Shown piece by piece: positions 1 to 7,414 of a stretch of DNA of 36,394 bases. The stretch is from Actinomycetota bacterium. GTDB taxonomy: Bacteria > Actinomycetota > Geothermincolia > Geothermincolales > RBG-13-55-18. The first letter of the stretch is position 1, and each line of letters starts with the position of its first letter. The position numbers and the translations under genes are program-made. The stretch spans positions 1-36,394 of the forward strand of contig JACIXB010000025.1 in assembly GCA_014360685.1 (NCBI GenBank), read 5' to 3'. Under the pieces are notes generated by a model. That model was not told the origin of the DNA, made no database searches, and worked only from the letters and a program-made list of their open reading frames with translations.

Positions 1-117
1 CATGGAACAGGTCATCCCATCGGCAACGGGCACCTTGTCCATGGAACAGGTCATCCCATCGGCAACGGGCACCTTGTCCATGGAACAGGTCATCCCATCG
101 GCAACGGGCACCTTGTC
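1..117. repeat. 39-bp exact tandem repeat, three copies, at window edge
   Basis: Three identical 39-bp units start at 1, 40 and 79, and the first bases of a fourth (catg) follow at 118. The unit is 13 codons long and open on both strands. The plus strand reads MEQVIPSATGTLS per unit and ends in MYRRH and a TAA at 134-136. The minus strand reads MDKVPVADGMTCS per unit, with an ATG at each unit start, and runs off the window. No spacers separate the units, so this is not a CRISPR array. Identity between copies suggests recent expansion or an assembly edge. Whether it is translated cannot be decided here. Confidence 0.9.
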
Positions 118-343
118 CATGTATCGCCGCCACTAATGGAGAGTTGAGGACCTGGAAAGCGCGGCTCAGTCCGTGTTTTCGCTCAAGGTTTCTGCGCCGT
201 TAATGCCGTTGTCGATAAGGCGCAGGGCATGCCGGCCCGCGCAACGCGAGGTAGGCGAAATTTTCCAGCTCTTCCCAAGAGGGACGGGAAAGCGGGAACG
301 GTGGCTTTTATGCTCCTTGTTCAACCTCTCCTCTCCGGAGGGG

Positions 344-372
344 TTGACCCGCCTCGTCCACGGAAATAAAAT
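344..372 (+). promoter_or_regulatory. Sigma70-type promoter of the iron-sulfur/TetR cluster
   Basis: TTGACC at 344-349 and TAAAAT at 367-372 are separated by exactly 17 bases and lie upstream of the first iron-sulfur gene, which starts at 440. The -10 box matches TATAAT in five of six positions, and the -35 box matches TTGACA in five of six. The start site is predicted near 378-380, giving a leader of about 60 nt. The A/T-rich stretch here stands out from the GC-rich surroundings. Confidence 0.7.
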
Positions 373-378
373 AAATAA

Positions 379-392
379 ACCGACCAGTTGGT
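379..392. promoter_or_regulatory. Candidate TetR operator over the transcription start
   Basis: The 14-mer ACCGACCAGTTGGT is an imperfect palindrome: the outer ACC/GGT and inner AC/GT pairs are symmetric, ten of fourteen positions in all. It lies 6 bp downstream of the -10 box at 367-372, across the predicted start site, where a bound repressor would block transcription. The TetR-family regulator encoded at about 1558-2364 in the same cluster is the obvious candidate to bind it, giving autorepression. That pairing is inference; no second copy of the site was noticed in the window. Confidence 0.45.
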
Positions 393-439
393 ATGTTTTT
401 GATATCGCGCCGCGGGGCCGGGAAGCAGGGGAGGAAGAG

Positions 440-1495
440 ATGAAAGAGGACATATACCAGCGGCTGGCGGAGCACCTGGACCGGGCCATCAACGGGGTTC
501 CCATGTCCCCCCAGCTCATGGAGATCCTGCACATCCTCTATCCCGGGGAGGAGGCGGAGGTGGCCCTCCACCTGGCCATCTACGAGAACCGGACCCTACC
601 GCAGCTCCAGGAGATGATGCCGGACAAGGCGGACCGCCTCGAGGACCTCCTCATGAGCATGGCCAAGAGGGGCACGGTGCTCACGGTGCAGAAGCCCGGC
701 AGGGAGAGGATCTACCGTCTGCTTCCCAGCGTCGTGGGCTTCGTGGAGGTACCCTTCCTCTCCGGGGAGGACACCCCGGAAAAAAGGCGCCTGGCCCACC
801 TCTGGAAGGAGTACCTGGATGGCCGGTTCGGCGAGGAGCTGGCCCGCGAGATCCCTCTCATTCGGGTGGTCCCAGTGGGCGAATCCCTGCGTGATCCCTC
901 CCAGGTACTGCCCTTCGACGCGCTGGAGGAAATGCTGGACAAGGTGGACTTCTACGCCGTGGGGCACTGCCCCTGCCGCCAGATCGCCAGGTACACGGGG
1001 GAGGGATGCGATCATCCCACGGAGAGGTGCATGCACTTCGGGACCCTGGGGCGGTACATGGTGGAGGTGGGAAAGGCCAGGGCCATCGACAAGGACAAAG
1101 CCCTTGAAATACTGCGCCAGGCCACCGAGGAGGGCCTGGTGCACGTGTGTGACAACGTCAATGGGCTCCTGCACACCATCTGCAACTGCTGCCCATGCTG
1201 CTGCGGGTTCTTCCGCGCCAAGCTGACCCGCGGCCTTCACACCATCTCCCCCTCCGCCTACGTGGCGAGGGTGAGCGAGGAGGACTGCGCGGGCTGCGGC
1301 ACCTGCGAGGAGAGGTGCCCGGTGGGGGCGGTGAAGGTCTCCGGGGACACGGCGGTTGTGGACCCCGAGGTCTGCATCGGGTGCGGGGTGTGCACCCCCA
1401 CCTGCCGGGAGGAGGCCGTCCGCCTGGAGGTACGGGAAAGGGTATCCCCTCCCCCCAGCCTCCAGGACTTCATCGCCGCCCGCCTGAAGGCCTGA
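440..1495 (+). CDS. Cysteine-rich 4Fe-4S protein, paralog 1 of 3
   Basis: A 351-residue soluble iron-sulfur protein of unknown function. Residues 1 to about 110 look like a winged-helix domain (helical, ending in a basic strand and the phrase YRLLPSVVGF). A middle domain carries C177-P-C179 with further cysteines in GEGCDH and ERCMHFG. Around residue 248 comes the dense motif C-N-C-C-P-C-C-C-G. From about 283 there is a two-cluster ferredoxin domain (CAGCGTCEERCP and CIGCGVCTPTC). The ATG at 440 is chosen because it follows a strong GGAGGAAGAG ribosome site and matches the start of both paralogs (2416-3477, 3511-4599); the frame is open upstream to 173 but that part lacks paralog similarity. 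It is first in a TetR-containing cluster. Electron transfer or redox sensing is plausible; no substrate can be named. Confidence 0.88.
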   Translation: MKEDIYQRLAEHLDRAINGVPMSPQLMEILHILYPGEEAEVALHLAIYENRTLPQLQEMMPDKADRLEDLLMSMAKRGTVLTVQKPGRERIYRLLPSVVGFVEVPFLSGEDTPEKRRLAHLWKEYLDGRFGEELAREIPLIRVVPVGESLRDPSQVLPFDALEEMLDKVDFYAVGHCPCRQIARYTGEGCDHPTERCMHFGTLGRYMVEVGKARAIDKDKALEILRQATEEGLVHVCDNVNGLLHTICNCCPCCCGFFRAKLTRGLHTISPSAYVARVSEEDCAGCGTCEERCPVGAVKVSGDTAVVDPEVCIGCGVCTPTCREEAVRLEVRERVSPPPSLQDFIAARLKA

Positions 1496-1557
1496 AGTTG
1501 GACGCCACGTTGTGCCCAAGCGGGTTGGGAAACGGACTGCGTGGACGGGATGCGAGC

Positions 1558-2364
1558 ATGGGTGGTTCATCCATGAAAACCGGCCGATCTACGGGGGCCA
1601 TGGGAAGGAGCGTTACGGGAAGGAAGGCCGTCCAAGGGGGCCAGGGGACGGGGACGGGCTCCCGCGGGAACGGCGGCCAGGCGCCGGGGCCTGAGGTGCC
1701 CGGAAGGGAGCGGCCCTCCAAGGGGGAACGCACCCGGCGGCGCATCGTGGGTCACGCCACCCTCCTCATGTATGCCAACGGGTACGCCCGCACCTCCATA
1801 GAGGACGTGATCCAGGCCGCGGGGATCACCAAGGGCAGCTTCTACTTCCACTTCCGGTCCAAGGAGGACCTGGGATACGCGGTCATCGAGAACGCCTCCG
1901 CCTACATCCTGGGAAGGTTGAGGGAGGCCCTGGAGAAACCCGGTCTCTCCTCCCGGGGGCGCCTGGAGGCCATGCTGCGCGAGATCCAGGGGATCGTGGA
2001 GGCCGCCGACTGCACGCGGGGGTGCATCCTGGGTAACCTGGCCCTGGAGACCAGCCACGACCATCCCGGCTTCCGGGAGGCCATCGCCGCCGCCTTCCGC
2101 GAGTGGTGGGACCTCATCGCCTCCCACCTGGAGACCATGAAGGCGGAGGGACACCTGCCACCCGACTTCGACTGCCGGGCCTACGCCCAGTTCGCGGTGA
2201 GCGCCCTGGAGGGCGGCATCATGATGAGCAAGGTCACCCGGGACCCGGGGCCTATGCGCACCGCGGCGAAGCTGGTGCTCGACCTGCTGCCAAGGGAGGG
2301 GGAAGGGAGGGTTCCCGCCCCCAAGCGGGAAGAAAGGGAGCCCAAAGCCCGGGGCAAGGGATGA
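1558..2364 (+). CDS. TetR/AcrR-family transcriptional regulator
   Basis: A TetR-family repressor. In the numbering from 1558, the DNA-binding helix-turn-helix lies at about residues 57-103, with the family-typical run ITKGSFYFHF followed by RSKEDL. The C-terminal ligand domain contains CTRGCILGNLALE, usual in one TetR C-terminal subfamily. The first 50 or so residues are Gly/Arg-rich and unlike the family, so the true start may be later; an in-frame GTG at 1696 would give 222 residues, closer to the family norm. The tail after about residue 245 is also charged and low-complexity. It lies between the first and second iron-sulfur paralogs on the same strand, and probably controls the palindrome at 379-392. 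The ligand is unknown; acyl compounds are one guess from the nearby acyl-AMP ligase. Confidence 0.85.
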   Translation: MGGSSMKTGRSTGAMGRSVTGRKAVQGGQGTGTGSRGNGGQAPGPEVPGRERPSKGERTRRRIVGHATLLMYANGYARTSIEDVIQAAGITKGSFYFHFRSKEDLGYAVIENASAYILGRLREALEKPGLSSRGRLEAMLREIQGIVEAADCTRGCILGNLALETSHDHPGFREAIAAAFREWWDLIASHLETMKAEGHLPPDFDCRAYAQFAVSALEGGIMMSKVTRDPGPMRTAAKLVLDLLPREGEGRVPAPKREEREPKARGKG

Positions 2365-2415
2365 GGCCCCGGGGAAGGGGATGAAGCGGCATCAAGTGTT
2401 CGGAAGGAGGAAAAA

Positions 2416-3477
2416 ATGACCGAGGACGTGTATCGCCGCCTGGCCGCTCACCTGGACGAGATGCCCATCGGGGCCCCCATGAGCGAGGAACTCCTGGAGA
2501 TCCTTCGCCTGCTCTTCACCCCGGAGGAGGCGGAGCTGGCCTGCAAGCTCCCCTTCACCAACACCGGCCTCGAGGACCTCGCTTCGCAGCTCGGCGGGGA
2601 CCCGGAAACCCTGCGGGGGATGCTCGACGCCATGGCCGCCAAGGGGACGGTTTTCAGGAGCGCCAAGCAGGGGGTGACCAGGTACCGGCTGCTACCCACC
2701 CTGGTGGGCTTCTCGGAGACGCCTTTCTGGCCGGGAAGGGAGAACGAAACCGTTCGCAAGCTCGCTCCCCTGTGGATCAAGTACCTCTACCGGGGAGGAT
2801 GGGGAAAGGAGATAGCCGACCGCAAGGTTCCCCTGGTCAGGGTGGTGCCGGTGGAAGAGGAGGTCTCCTCCCCCTCCGGGATACTTCCCTACGAGACGGT
2901 GAAGGACCTGGTAAAGAAGGTGGACTACCATGCGGTGGCCTACTGCCCCTGCAGGCAGATGAAGGCCTACGTGGGAGAAGGCTGCGAGCACGAGAGGGAG
3001 AACTGCTTCCACTTCGGCTCCATGGGACGGTACATCGTGGAACACGGGATGGGAAGGGAGCTCACCCTGGAGGAGACCCTGAAAAAGCTGCAGGAAGCCC
3101 ACGAGGAAGGCCTGGTCTTCACGGCGGACAATTACCAGGGAAAGATATCCACCCTGTGCTGCTGTTGCGGCTGCTGCTGCGTCTTCCTCCAGTCCAGGAA
3201 GACGCTGGGCTACGCCAACGCCATAGCCCCCTCCAATTACGTGGCCCGGGTGGACGAGGAGGCTTGCACGGGCTGCGGGACCTGCGAGGAGCGGTGCCCG
3301 GTGGGGGCCATATCTCTGGACGGCGGGGAGACGGCCGCCGTTGACGCGGCGGCCTGTCTGGGCTGCGGCGTGTGCGTCCCCACCTGCTCCGGCCAGGCGC
3401 TCTCCTTGAGGCGCCGCGATAAAGCGACGGGGATACCGAGGCTGGAGGAATTCCTGGCCGCCCAGTTGGAAAACTGA
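2416..3477 (+). CDS. Cysteine-rich 4Fe-4S protein, paralog 2 of 3
   Basis: A 353-residue paralog of the protein at 440-1495, with the same domain order and nearly the same spacing. The winged-helix-like N-terminus covers about residues 1-110. The C177-P-C-R-Q motif follows, with partners in GEGCEH and ENCFHFG. The packed motif is again at residue 248, here C-C-C-C-G-C-C-C, so it has seven cysteines instead of six. The C-terminal 2[4Fe-4S] domain has CTGCGTCEERCP and CLGCGVCVPTC. The start follows a strong AAGGAGG ribosome site and aligns with both paralogs. It begins 51 bp after the TetR gene and is probably cotranscribed with it. Conserved spacing between paralogs argues that the packed cysteines have a defined role, for example an extra cluster, but the function is not known. 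Confidence 0.9.
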   Translation: MTEDVYRRLAAHLDEMPIGAPMSEELLEILRLLFTPEEAELACKLPFTNTGLEDLASQLGGDPETLRGMLDAMAAKGTVFRSAKQGVTRYRLLPTLVGFSETPFWPGRENETVRKLAPLWIKYLYRGGWGKEIADRKVPLVRVVPVEEEVSSPSGILPYETVKDLVKKVDYHAVAYCPCRQMKAYVGEGCEHERENCFHFGSMGRYIVEHGMGRELTLEETLKKLQEAHEEGLVFTADNYQGKISTLCCCCGCCCVFLQSRKTLGYANAIAPSNYVARVDEEACTGCGTCEERCPVGAISLDGGETAAVDAAACLGCGVCVPTCSGQALSLRRRDKATGIPRLEEFLAAQLEN

Positions 3478-3510
3478 GGGCGCGGCCTGGACAGGGAGGA
3501 AAACGGCAAG

Positions 3511-4599
3511 ATGAGCGGGGAGATCTACGAGAGGTTGAGGGAGCTCCTGGACCGCCACCCGGCGGGGTGCCCGCCGGCCCCGGAGATCACGGAGATACTC
3601 AAGACCTTATTCACCCCCGAGGAAGCCCGGGTGGCCCTGGGCCTGGGGTTCAGGCCCTTCCCGGTGGAGGAGGTGGCCCGGCGCGCCGGGGTGGACCCCG
3701 CGGAGGCCCGTACCCGGCTGGAGTCCCTGGCGGACAAGGGCGTGGTCTTCGCCCGGGAGAAGGACGGGGTTTGGGGATACGCCCTGCTGCCGGTGATGCC
3801 GGGCATCTTCGAGTTCCCCTACATGAAGGGCATGGATCCCGGGTTGCGGGAAAGGCTCACTCCCCTGTGGAAGAGTTACCTGCCCAAGCTGTCGCGGGAA
3901 TTCGGGACCCCCGAGGTCTCCCTGTCCCGCATCGTCCCCATCCAGGAGGAGGTGGAGAGCGCGCCGGGGGTCCTCCCCTACGAGAAGGTCTACGACATGA
4001 TCGACCGGGCCAAGGTGGTGGGCATCGGCCGATGCGCCTGCCGGGAGCTGGAGCAGAAGTGCGAAGCGCCCCGGGAGGCCTGCATGCTCTTCGACGAGAC
4101 CTGCACCTACCTGGTGGAGCGGGGATTCGGCCGCTACCTCACCAAGGAGGAGATGAAGGAGAAGCTGCGCGAGTTCGACCGCGCCGGGCTGGTGCACCAG
4201 GTAAACAACGCCCAGGAGCGCCTGACCTTCGTGTGCAATTGCTGCCCCTGCTGCTGCGGACTTTTGCGCGCCTCCCTGGAGTGGGGGAATCCCAACGTCT
4301 TCACCTCCTCGGGATACCTCCCGGAGAACGACCCCGATCTGTGCACGGGATGCGGGATCTGCGCCGAGGACAGGTGCCCGGTGGGGGCCATCTCCATCGC
4401 CGGGGAGAGGGCGGTGGTGGACGGATTCCGCTGCCTAGGCTGCGGGCTCTGCGTGACCGGCTGCCCCAACCAGGCCATGAGCCTGCGGAAGAGAGTGGAG
4501 GGCACGGCCCCTCCCGCCACCACCGCGGAGATGGGCATGCGCATCCTGCAGCAGAAGGGGAAGCTGGAGGGCTTCCTGGAGCTCCTCAAGCCCTTATAA
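3511..4599 (+). CDS. Cysteine-rich 4Fe-4S protein, paralog 3 of 3
   Basis: A 362-residue third paralog and the most diverged. The N-terminal winged-helix-like segment reads like a DNA-binding fold (EEVARRAGVDPAEARTRLE, then a basic wing). The middle motif is C175-A-C-R-E with later cysteines in QKCEAPREACMLF and a further DETC. The packed motif at residue 242 is C-N-C-C-P-C-C-C-G. The ferredoxin part has CTGCGICAEDRCP, with one residue inserted before the last cysteine, then CLGCGLCVTGC. It has a C-terminal extension of about 30 residues that the other two lack. The ribosome site GGGAGG precedes the start, and the gap from paralog 2 is 33 bp, so cotranscription is likely. Three divergent copies in one cluster suggest distinct partners or a heteromeric complex; this is inference. 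Confidence 0.9.
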   Translation: MSGEIYERLRELLDRHPAGCPPAPEITEILKTLFTPEEARVALGLGFRPFPVEEVARRAGVDPAEARTRLESLADKGVVFAREKDGVWGYALLPVMPGIFEFPYMKGMDPGLRERLTPLWKSYLPKLSREFGTPEVSLSRIVPIQEEVESAPGVLPYEKVYDMIDRAKVVGIGRCACRELEQKCEAPREACMLFDETCTYLVERGFGRYLTKEEMKEKLREFDRAGLVHQVNNAQERLTFVCNCCPCCCGLLRASLEWGNPNVFTSSGYLPENDPDLCTGCGICAEDRCPVGAISIAGERAVVDGFRCLGCGLCVTGCPNQAMSLRKRVEGTAPPATTAEMGMRILQQKGKLEGFLELLKPL

Positions 4600-4606
4600 A
4601 AACGGG

Positions 4607-4757
4607 GGGCACGGACCTGTCATCCCTGCGCCTGGCCCTCAACGGGGCGGAGCCCATCGACCCCCAGGTCCTGGACGAGCTGGTGGAGGCCGGCGCGGAA
4701 TACGGCCTCCAGCCCGAGGTACCCTACCCGGTTTACGGGCTGGCCGAGGACCACTAG
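4607..4757 (+). pseudogene. Inverted fragment of the fatty acyl-AMP ligase gene
   Basis: The 143 bp at 4607-4749 match the minus-strand ligase gene (5803-5945) with only three differences by eye, in inverted orientation. Translated, it gives the ligase segment from GTDLSS to VYGLAE (about residues 272-318) and then stops at TAG (4755-4757) after DH. The three substitutions are all silent: two serine codons and one glutamine codon. It has no start codon or ribosome site of its own and lies 7 bp after the stop of the third iron-sulfur gene, so it is not a functional gene. It is a copy of part of this ligase or of a close homolog, and with 5803-5945 it forms a long inverted repeat. Confidence 0.85.
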
Positions 4758-5071
4758 GAACTCCCTCGAGAGACGTTGGAGGCGCCCGGCCCGGGAAGAA
4801 GATCAAGCACACACCGAGAAAGGATCGACATTGATAACCAGGATCGAATTCCATTCGGACGGCCGGGAAGCGATAAAAGCGTGCAGCCGCAACGTTAAGG
4901 AGAAATCGGGGATCGGCGCATACGGCCCCGAGACCCCGGTCACCCTTTATCGGCCGTGTTACCGGATTTATCGGCCGCGTTACCGGAGGGTCGCCCCGGG
5001 TCGCGCGGGGCTTCCGCCTCTGCCGCGGGAGGGTCTTTATCCCCGCATGGCGACCCGGGGCCCAAAGCCGA
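4758..5071. other. Intergenic region with a 21-bp tandem repeat
   Basis: No gene is supported here. It separates the plus-strand iron-sulfur cluster from the 3' end of the minus-strand ligase. It holds two adjacent 21-bp units, 4946-4966 and 4967-4987, with one difference (tttatcggccg, then t or c, then gttaccgga). Such a pair could bind a regulator, but both flanking genes end towards it, so a promoter role is unlikely. I see no clear intrinsic terminator. Confidence 0.6.
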
Positions 5072-6757
5072 TCAATTGGCCATCACCGGGGCGCCGCTAC
5101 GGGCAATGGCCTGCAACTTCTGGTTGAGGTAAAGCTCCCGGCACAGGAAGCGCCTTTTCTTGCCGCTGGAGGTCTTGGGAAGGGTGCCCGCCGGGACCAG
5201 GACCACCTCGCGCACGGGAACCCCGATCTCCTCCCTGACCAGCGAGGAGACGGCGCGGGCCGTCTCCAGGGCGGCCTGGGGACAGGAGAGGCGCGTCTCC
5301 CCCACCAGCACCAGCCTTTCCCTGCCCCTCCGCGTGGTCACCCCGAAGGCCACCGCGTTCCCCTTGCGCATGCCCTCCACGCGCTCGGCGCACCGCTCCA
5401 CGTCCTCGGGGAACAGGTTGCGACCCCCGACGATGACCATATCCTTGATCCTCCCCACCAGGAAGAGGTTTCCATCCGCCAGGTATCCCAGGTCGCCGGT
5501 GTGCAGCCACCCTCCCCGGAGGGCCTCCGCGGTGGCGGCGGCGTCTCCCCAGTATCCCTGCATGAGGGAGGGCCCCCGTACGCACACCTCCCCCACCTCG
5601 CGTTCCCCGGCCGGTGTGCCGTCTCCCCGGATGATGCGCACCTCCAGCCCCCGCAGTGGCCTTCCCAGGGAGACCAGGCAGCGGGCGTCCGGGCCGTCCG
5701 GCGCGCAGGGCAGGGCCTCTCCCCTCTCCTCGATCCCCCTCCGGGACACGTGGTCTTTTTGGTATATATTGCCAGGTTGGGGGAAGGTCACCGCCAGGGT
5801 GGCCTCGGCCAGCCCGTAAACCGGGTAGGGTACCTCGGGTTGGAGGCCGTATTCCGCGCCGGCCTCCACCAGCTCGTCCAGGACCTGGGGGTCGATGGGC
5901 TCCGCCCCGTTGAGGGCCAGGCGCAGTGAGGACAGGTCCGTGCCCTCCAGCCCGCCGGAACGCAGCACGCGGGTGGAGAGGGCGTAGGCGAAGTTGGGGC
6001 CCCCGGTGATGGTGGCCCGGTACTCGCCGCAGGCGCGGAACCAGAGGGAGGGATCGGCCACGAAGCGCTGCGGGGACATGAGCACCAGGCTGCATCCCGC
6101 CCCCAGGGCGGTGATCAGGAAGCCGATGAGCCCCATGTCGTGGTAGAGGGGCATCCAGGAGACCACGGTGTCCCGGGGTCCGGCGCCCACCTTCTCGGCG
6201 ATGGCGCAAGCGTTGGCCAGGATGTTGCTGTGGGTGAGGATGACTCCCCGGGGATCGCTGGTGGAACCCGAGGTGAACTGCACCATGGCCACTTCCCTCC
6301 TTCCCCGCGGCACGGGAGAGGCCTCCTCTCCGGCCGGGAGTTCCTCCATGGCCGCCAGGCGGAACCCCTCCCCCAGGCCGGAGACCAGGGGGAGGAAGGC
6401 GCCCGGGAGGGCCAGGACCTTCGCCCCCACCGTCTCCAGCCTCCTGCGGCTCTGCTCCATGAAGGAAGCCGGGTCCACGGCGCGCATGGGCAGGGGCAGG
6501 GGCACGGCGACGGCACCCGCGGCCCAGCATCCCAGCAAGGTAAGCACGGTGTGAGCGGTGGTCTGGGCCATGATGCCCACCCGGTCCCCGGGATTCACCC
6601 CCAACCGCGCCAGCCCCTCAGCGGCGCGCAAGGCCTCCTTGGCAAGCTCGCGGGGAGAGTAAGCCCTCTCCCCCTCCTCCTCGAGTATGATCAAGCCCCG
6701 CCTGGAGCGCTCCACTCCCGACATGATCCCTTCCCAGACATTGCTCGCTTCCCTCAT
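5072..6757 (-). CDS. Long-chain fatty acyl-AMP ligase (FAAL-type, ANL superfamily)
   Basis: A 561-residue adenylate-forming enzyme that activates a fatty acid with ATP. Motifs in order: the phosphate loop FTSGSTSDPRG at 161-171; WMPLYHDMGLIG at 201-212, typical of acyl-AMP ligases; PNFAYAL near 254; NGAEPI near 283; YGLAEATL at 314-321; HTGDLGYL at 419-426; GRIKDMVIVGGRN at 435-447; and the catalytic lysine region PKTSSGKKRR near 527. The start at 6757 follows an AAGGAGGG ribosome site. FAALs usually hand acyl-AMP to an acyl carrier protein or polyketide synthase, neither of which is in the window, so acyl-CoA formation cannot be excluded. Bases 5803-5945 of this gene are duplicated in inverted orientation at 4607-4749. 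Confidence 0.9.
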   Translation of the reverse strand: MREASNVWEGIMSGVERSRRGLIILEEEGERAYSPRELAKEALRAAEGLARLGVNPGDRVGIMAQTTAHTVLTLLGCWAAGAVAVPLPLPMRAVDPASFMEQSRRRLETVGAKVLALPGAFLPLVSGLGEGFRLAAMEELPAGEEASPVPRGRREVAMVQFTSGSTSDPRGVILTHSNILANACAIAEKVGAGPRDTVVSWMPLYHDMGLIGFLITALGAGCSLVLMSPQRFVADPSLWFRACGEYRATITGGPNFAYALSTRVLRSGGLEGTDLSSLRLALNGAEPIDPQVLDELVEAGAEYGLQPEVPYPVYGLAEATLAVTFPQPGNIYQKDHVSRRGIEERGEALPCAPDGPDARCLVSLGRPLRGLEVRIIRGDGTPAGEREVGEVCVRGPSLMQGYWGDAAATAEALRGGWLHTGDLGYLADGNLFLVGRIKDMVIVGGRNLFPEDVERCAERVEGMRKGNAVAFGVTTRRGRERLVLVGETRLSCPQAALETARAVSSLVREEIGVPVREVVLVPAGTLPKTSSGKKRRFLCRELYLNQKLQAIARSGAPVMAN

Positions 6758-7414
6758 AGGCAATCCCTCCTTTCCCGGCGGGAAGGCGGACACGCCGCGC
6801 TTCCCCTTCCAAAAGCGTCCCGTTACCCTATCTAACGCAACCCGAGCCGGCAAGACCGGCACCAGCGTCGCGGCAGACGCGGCCCCACCTCGACCACTCG
6901 GCCTGCTCCCGCCGCACGCACTCCCGCCGGCGAAAAAACCGGTCCGGGAACCGGAGCCCTGGAAGTTGTCGTTGTCGCCCATCCTTCGACCCTTTAAACA
7001 CCGCCGGTCGCGTATGGTTACCGGTGCCTTTCTCCCACCCGGGTCCCCGCCACCGACGATTGTCGCCACGGGGGAAAGCAGGGAGGGTACCTGGACGACG
7101 AAGGGTCCCCGCACTCCGCCACGGGCGGGTGATGCGGTTCGCCGCAGGCGGCGGTGATAGAATATTCCCCGTGGGAGGACCGGTTTGCGCCCCGTAGACA
7201 AGAGGCCCAAGGCAGGGCCGTTGCGGCGCCGGCATTGCACTGGCAACATTTTCCTTCACGGGAGCGTCAGCGGACGGGCCGTTTTCCGAAACCGCGTTCC
7301 CCTTCGCCGCCGGGAAAGCCGGCGGGGAGGCGGTGGAGGATCCGGCACCCCCCAAGGCCCGAAAACGGGAATCAAGCCGGGTAAGACGGGAGAGAGGAGG
7401 GAGGTGTGGAGAGC
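6758..7414. other. Divergent intergenic region between ligase and SDR
   Basis: This stretch of about 650 bp lies between divergently transcribed genes, and no supported gene is in it. On the plus strand, TGATAGAAT at 7155-7163 is an extended -10 (TGn plus TAGAAT) that could serve the dehydrogenase starting at 7415, with a leader of about 245 nt. On the minus strand, TTGCCG (6848-6853) and TAGGGT (6825-6830), 17 bp apart, are a weak candidate for the ligase. Open frames across it have no recognisable protein features. Confidence 0.4.

Noticed and set aside
1..136. CRISPR array
   Set aside because: Units abut directly with no spacers and differ in no base; it is a simple tandem repeat.
173..439. 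N-terminal extension of the first iron-sulfur protein
   Set aside because: The frame is open, but it crosses the promoter, has no ribosome site and has no counterpart in the two paralogs; the ATG at 440 fits all three.
4600..4757. Fusion of the third iron-sulfur gene with the ligase fragment
   Set aside because: The iron-sulfur frame stops at 4599, before the fragment; the run-on frame that reaches 4757 is a different, non-coding one in the iron-sulfur gene.
6828..7355. Minus-strand frame of 175 residues upstream of the ligase
   Set aside because: Composition is Pro/Ala/Gly-rich without motifs, and it would overlap the probable ligase promoter; not supported as a gene.
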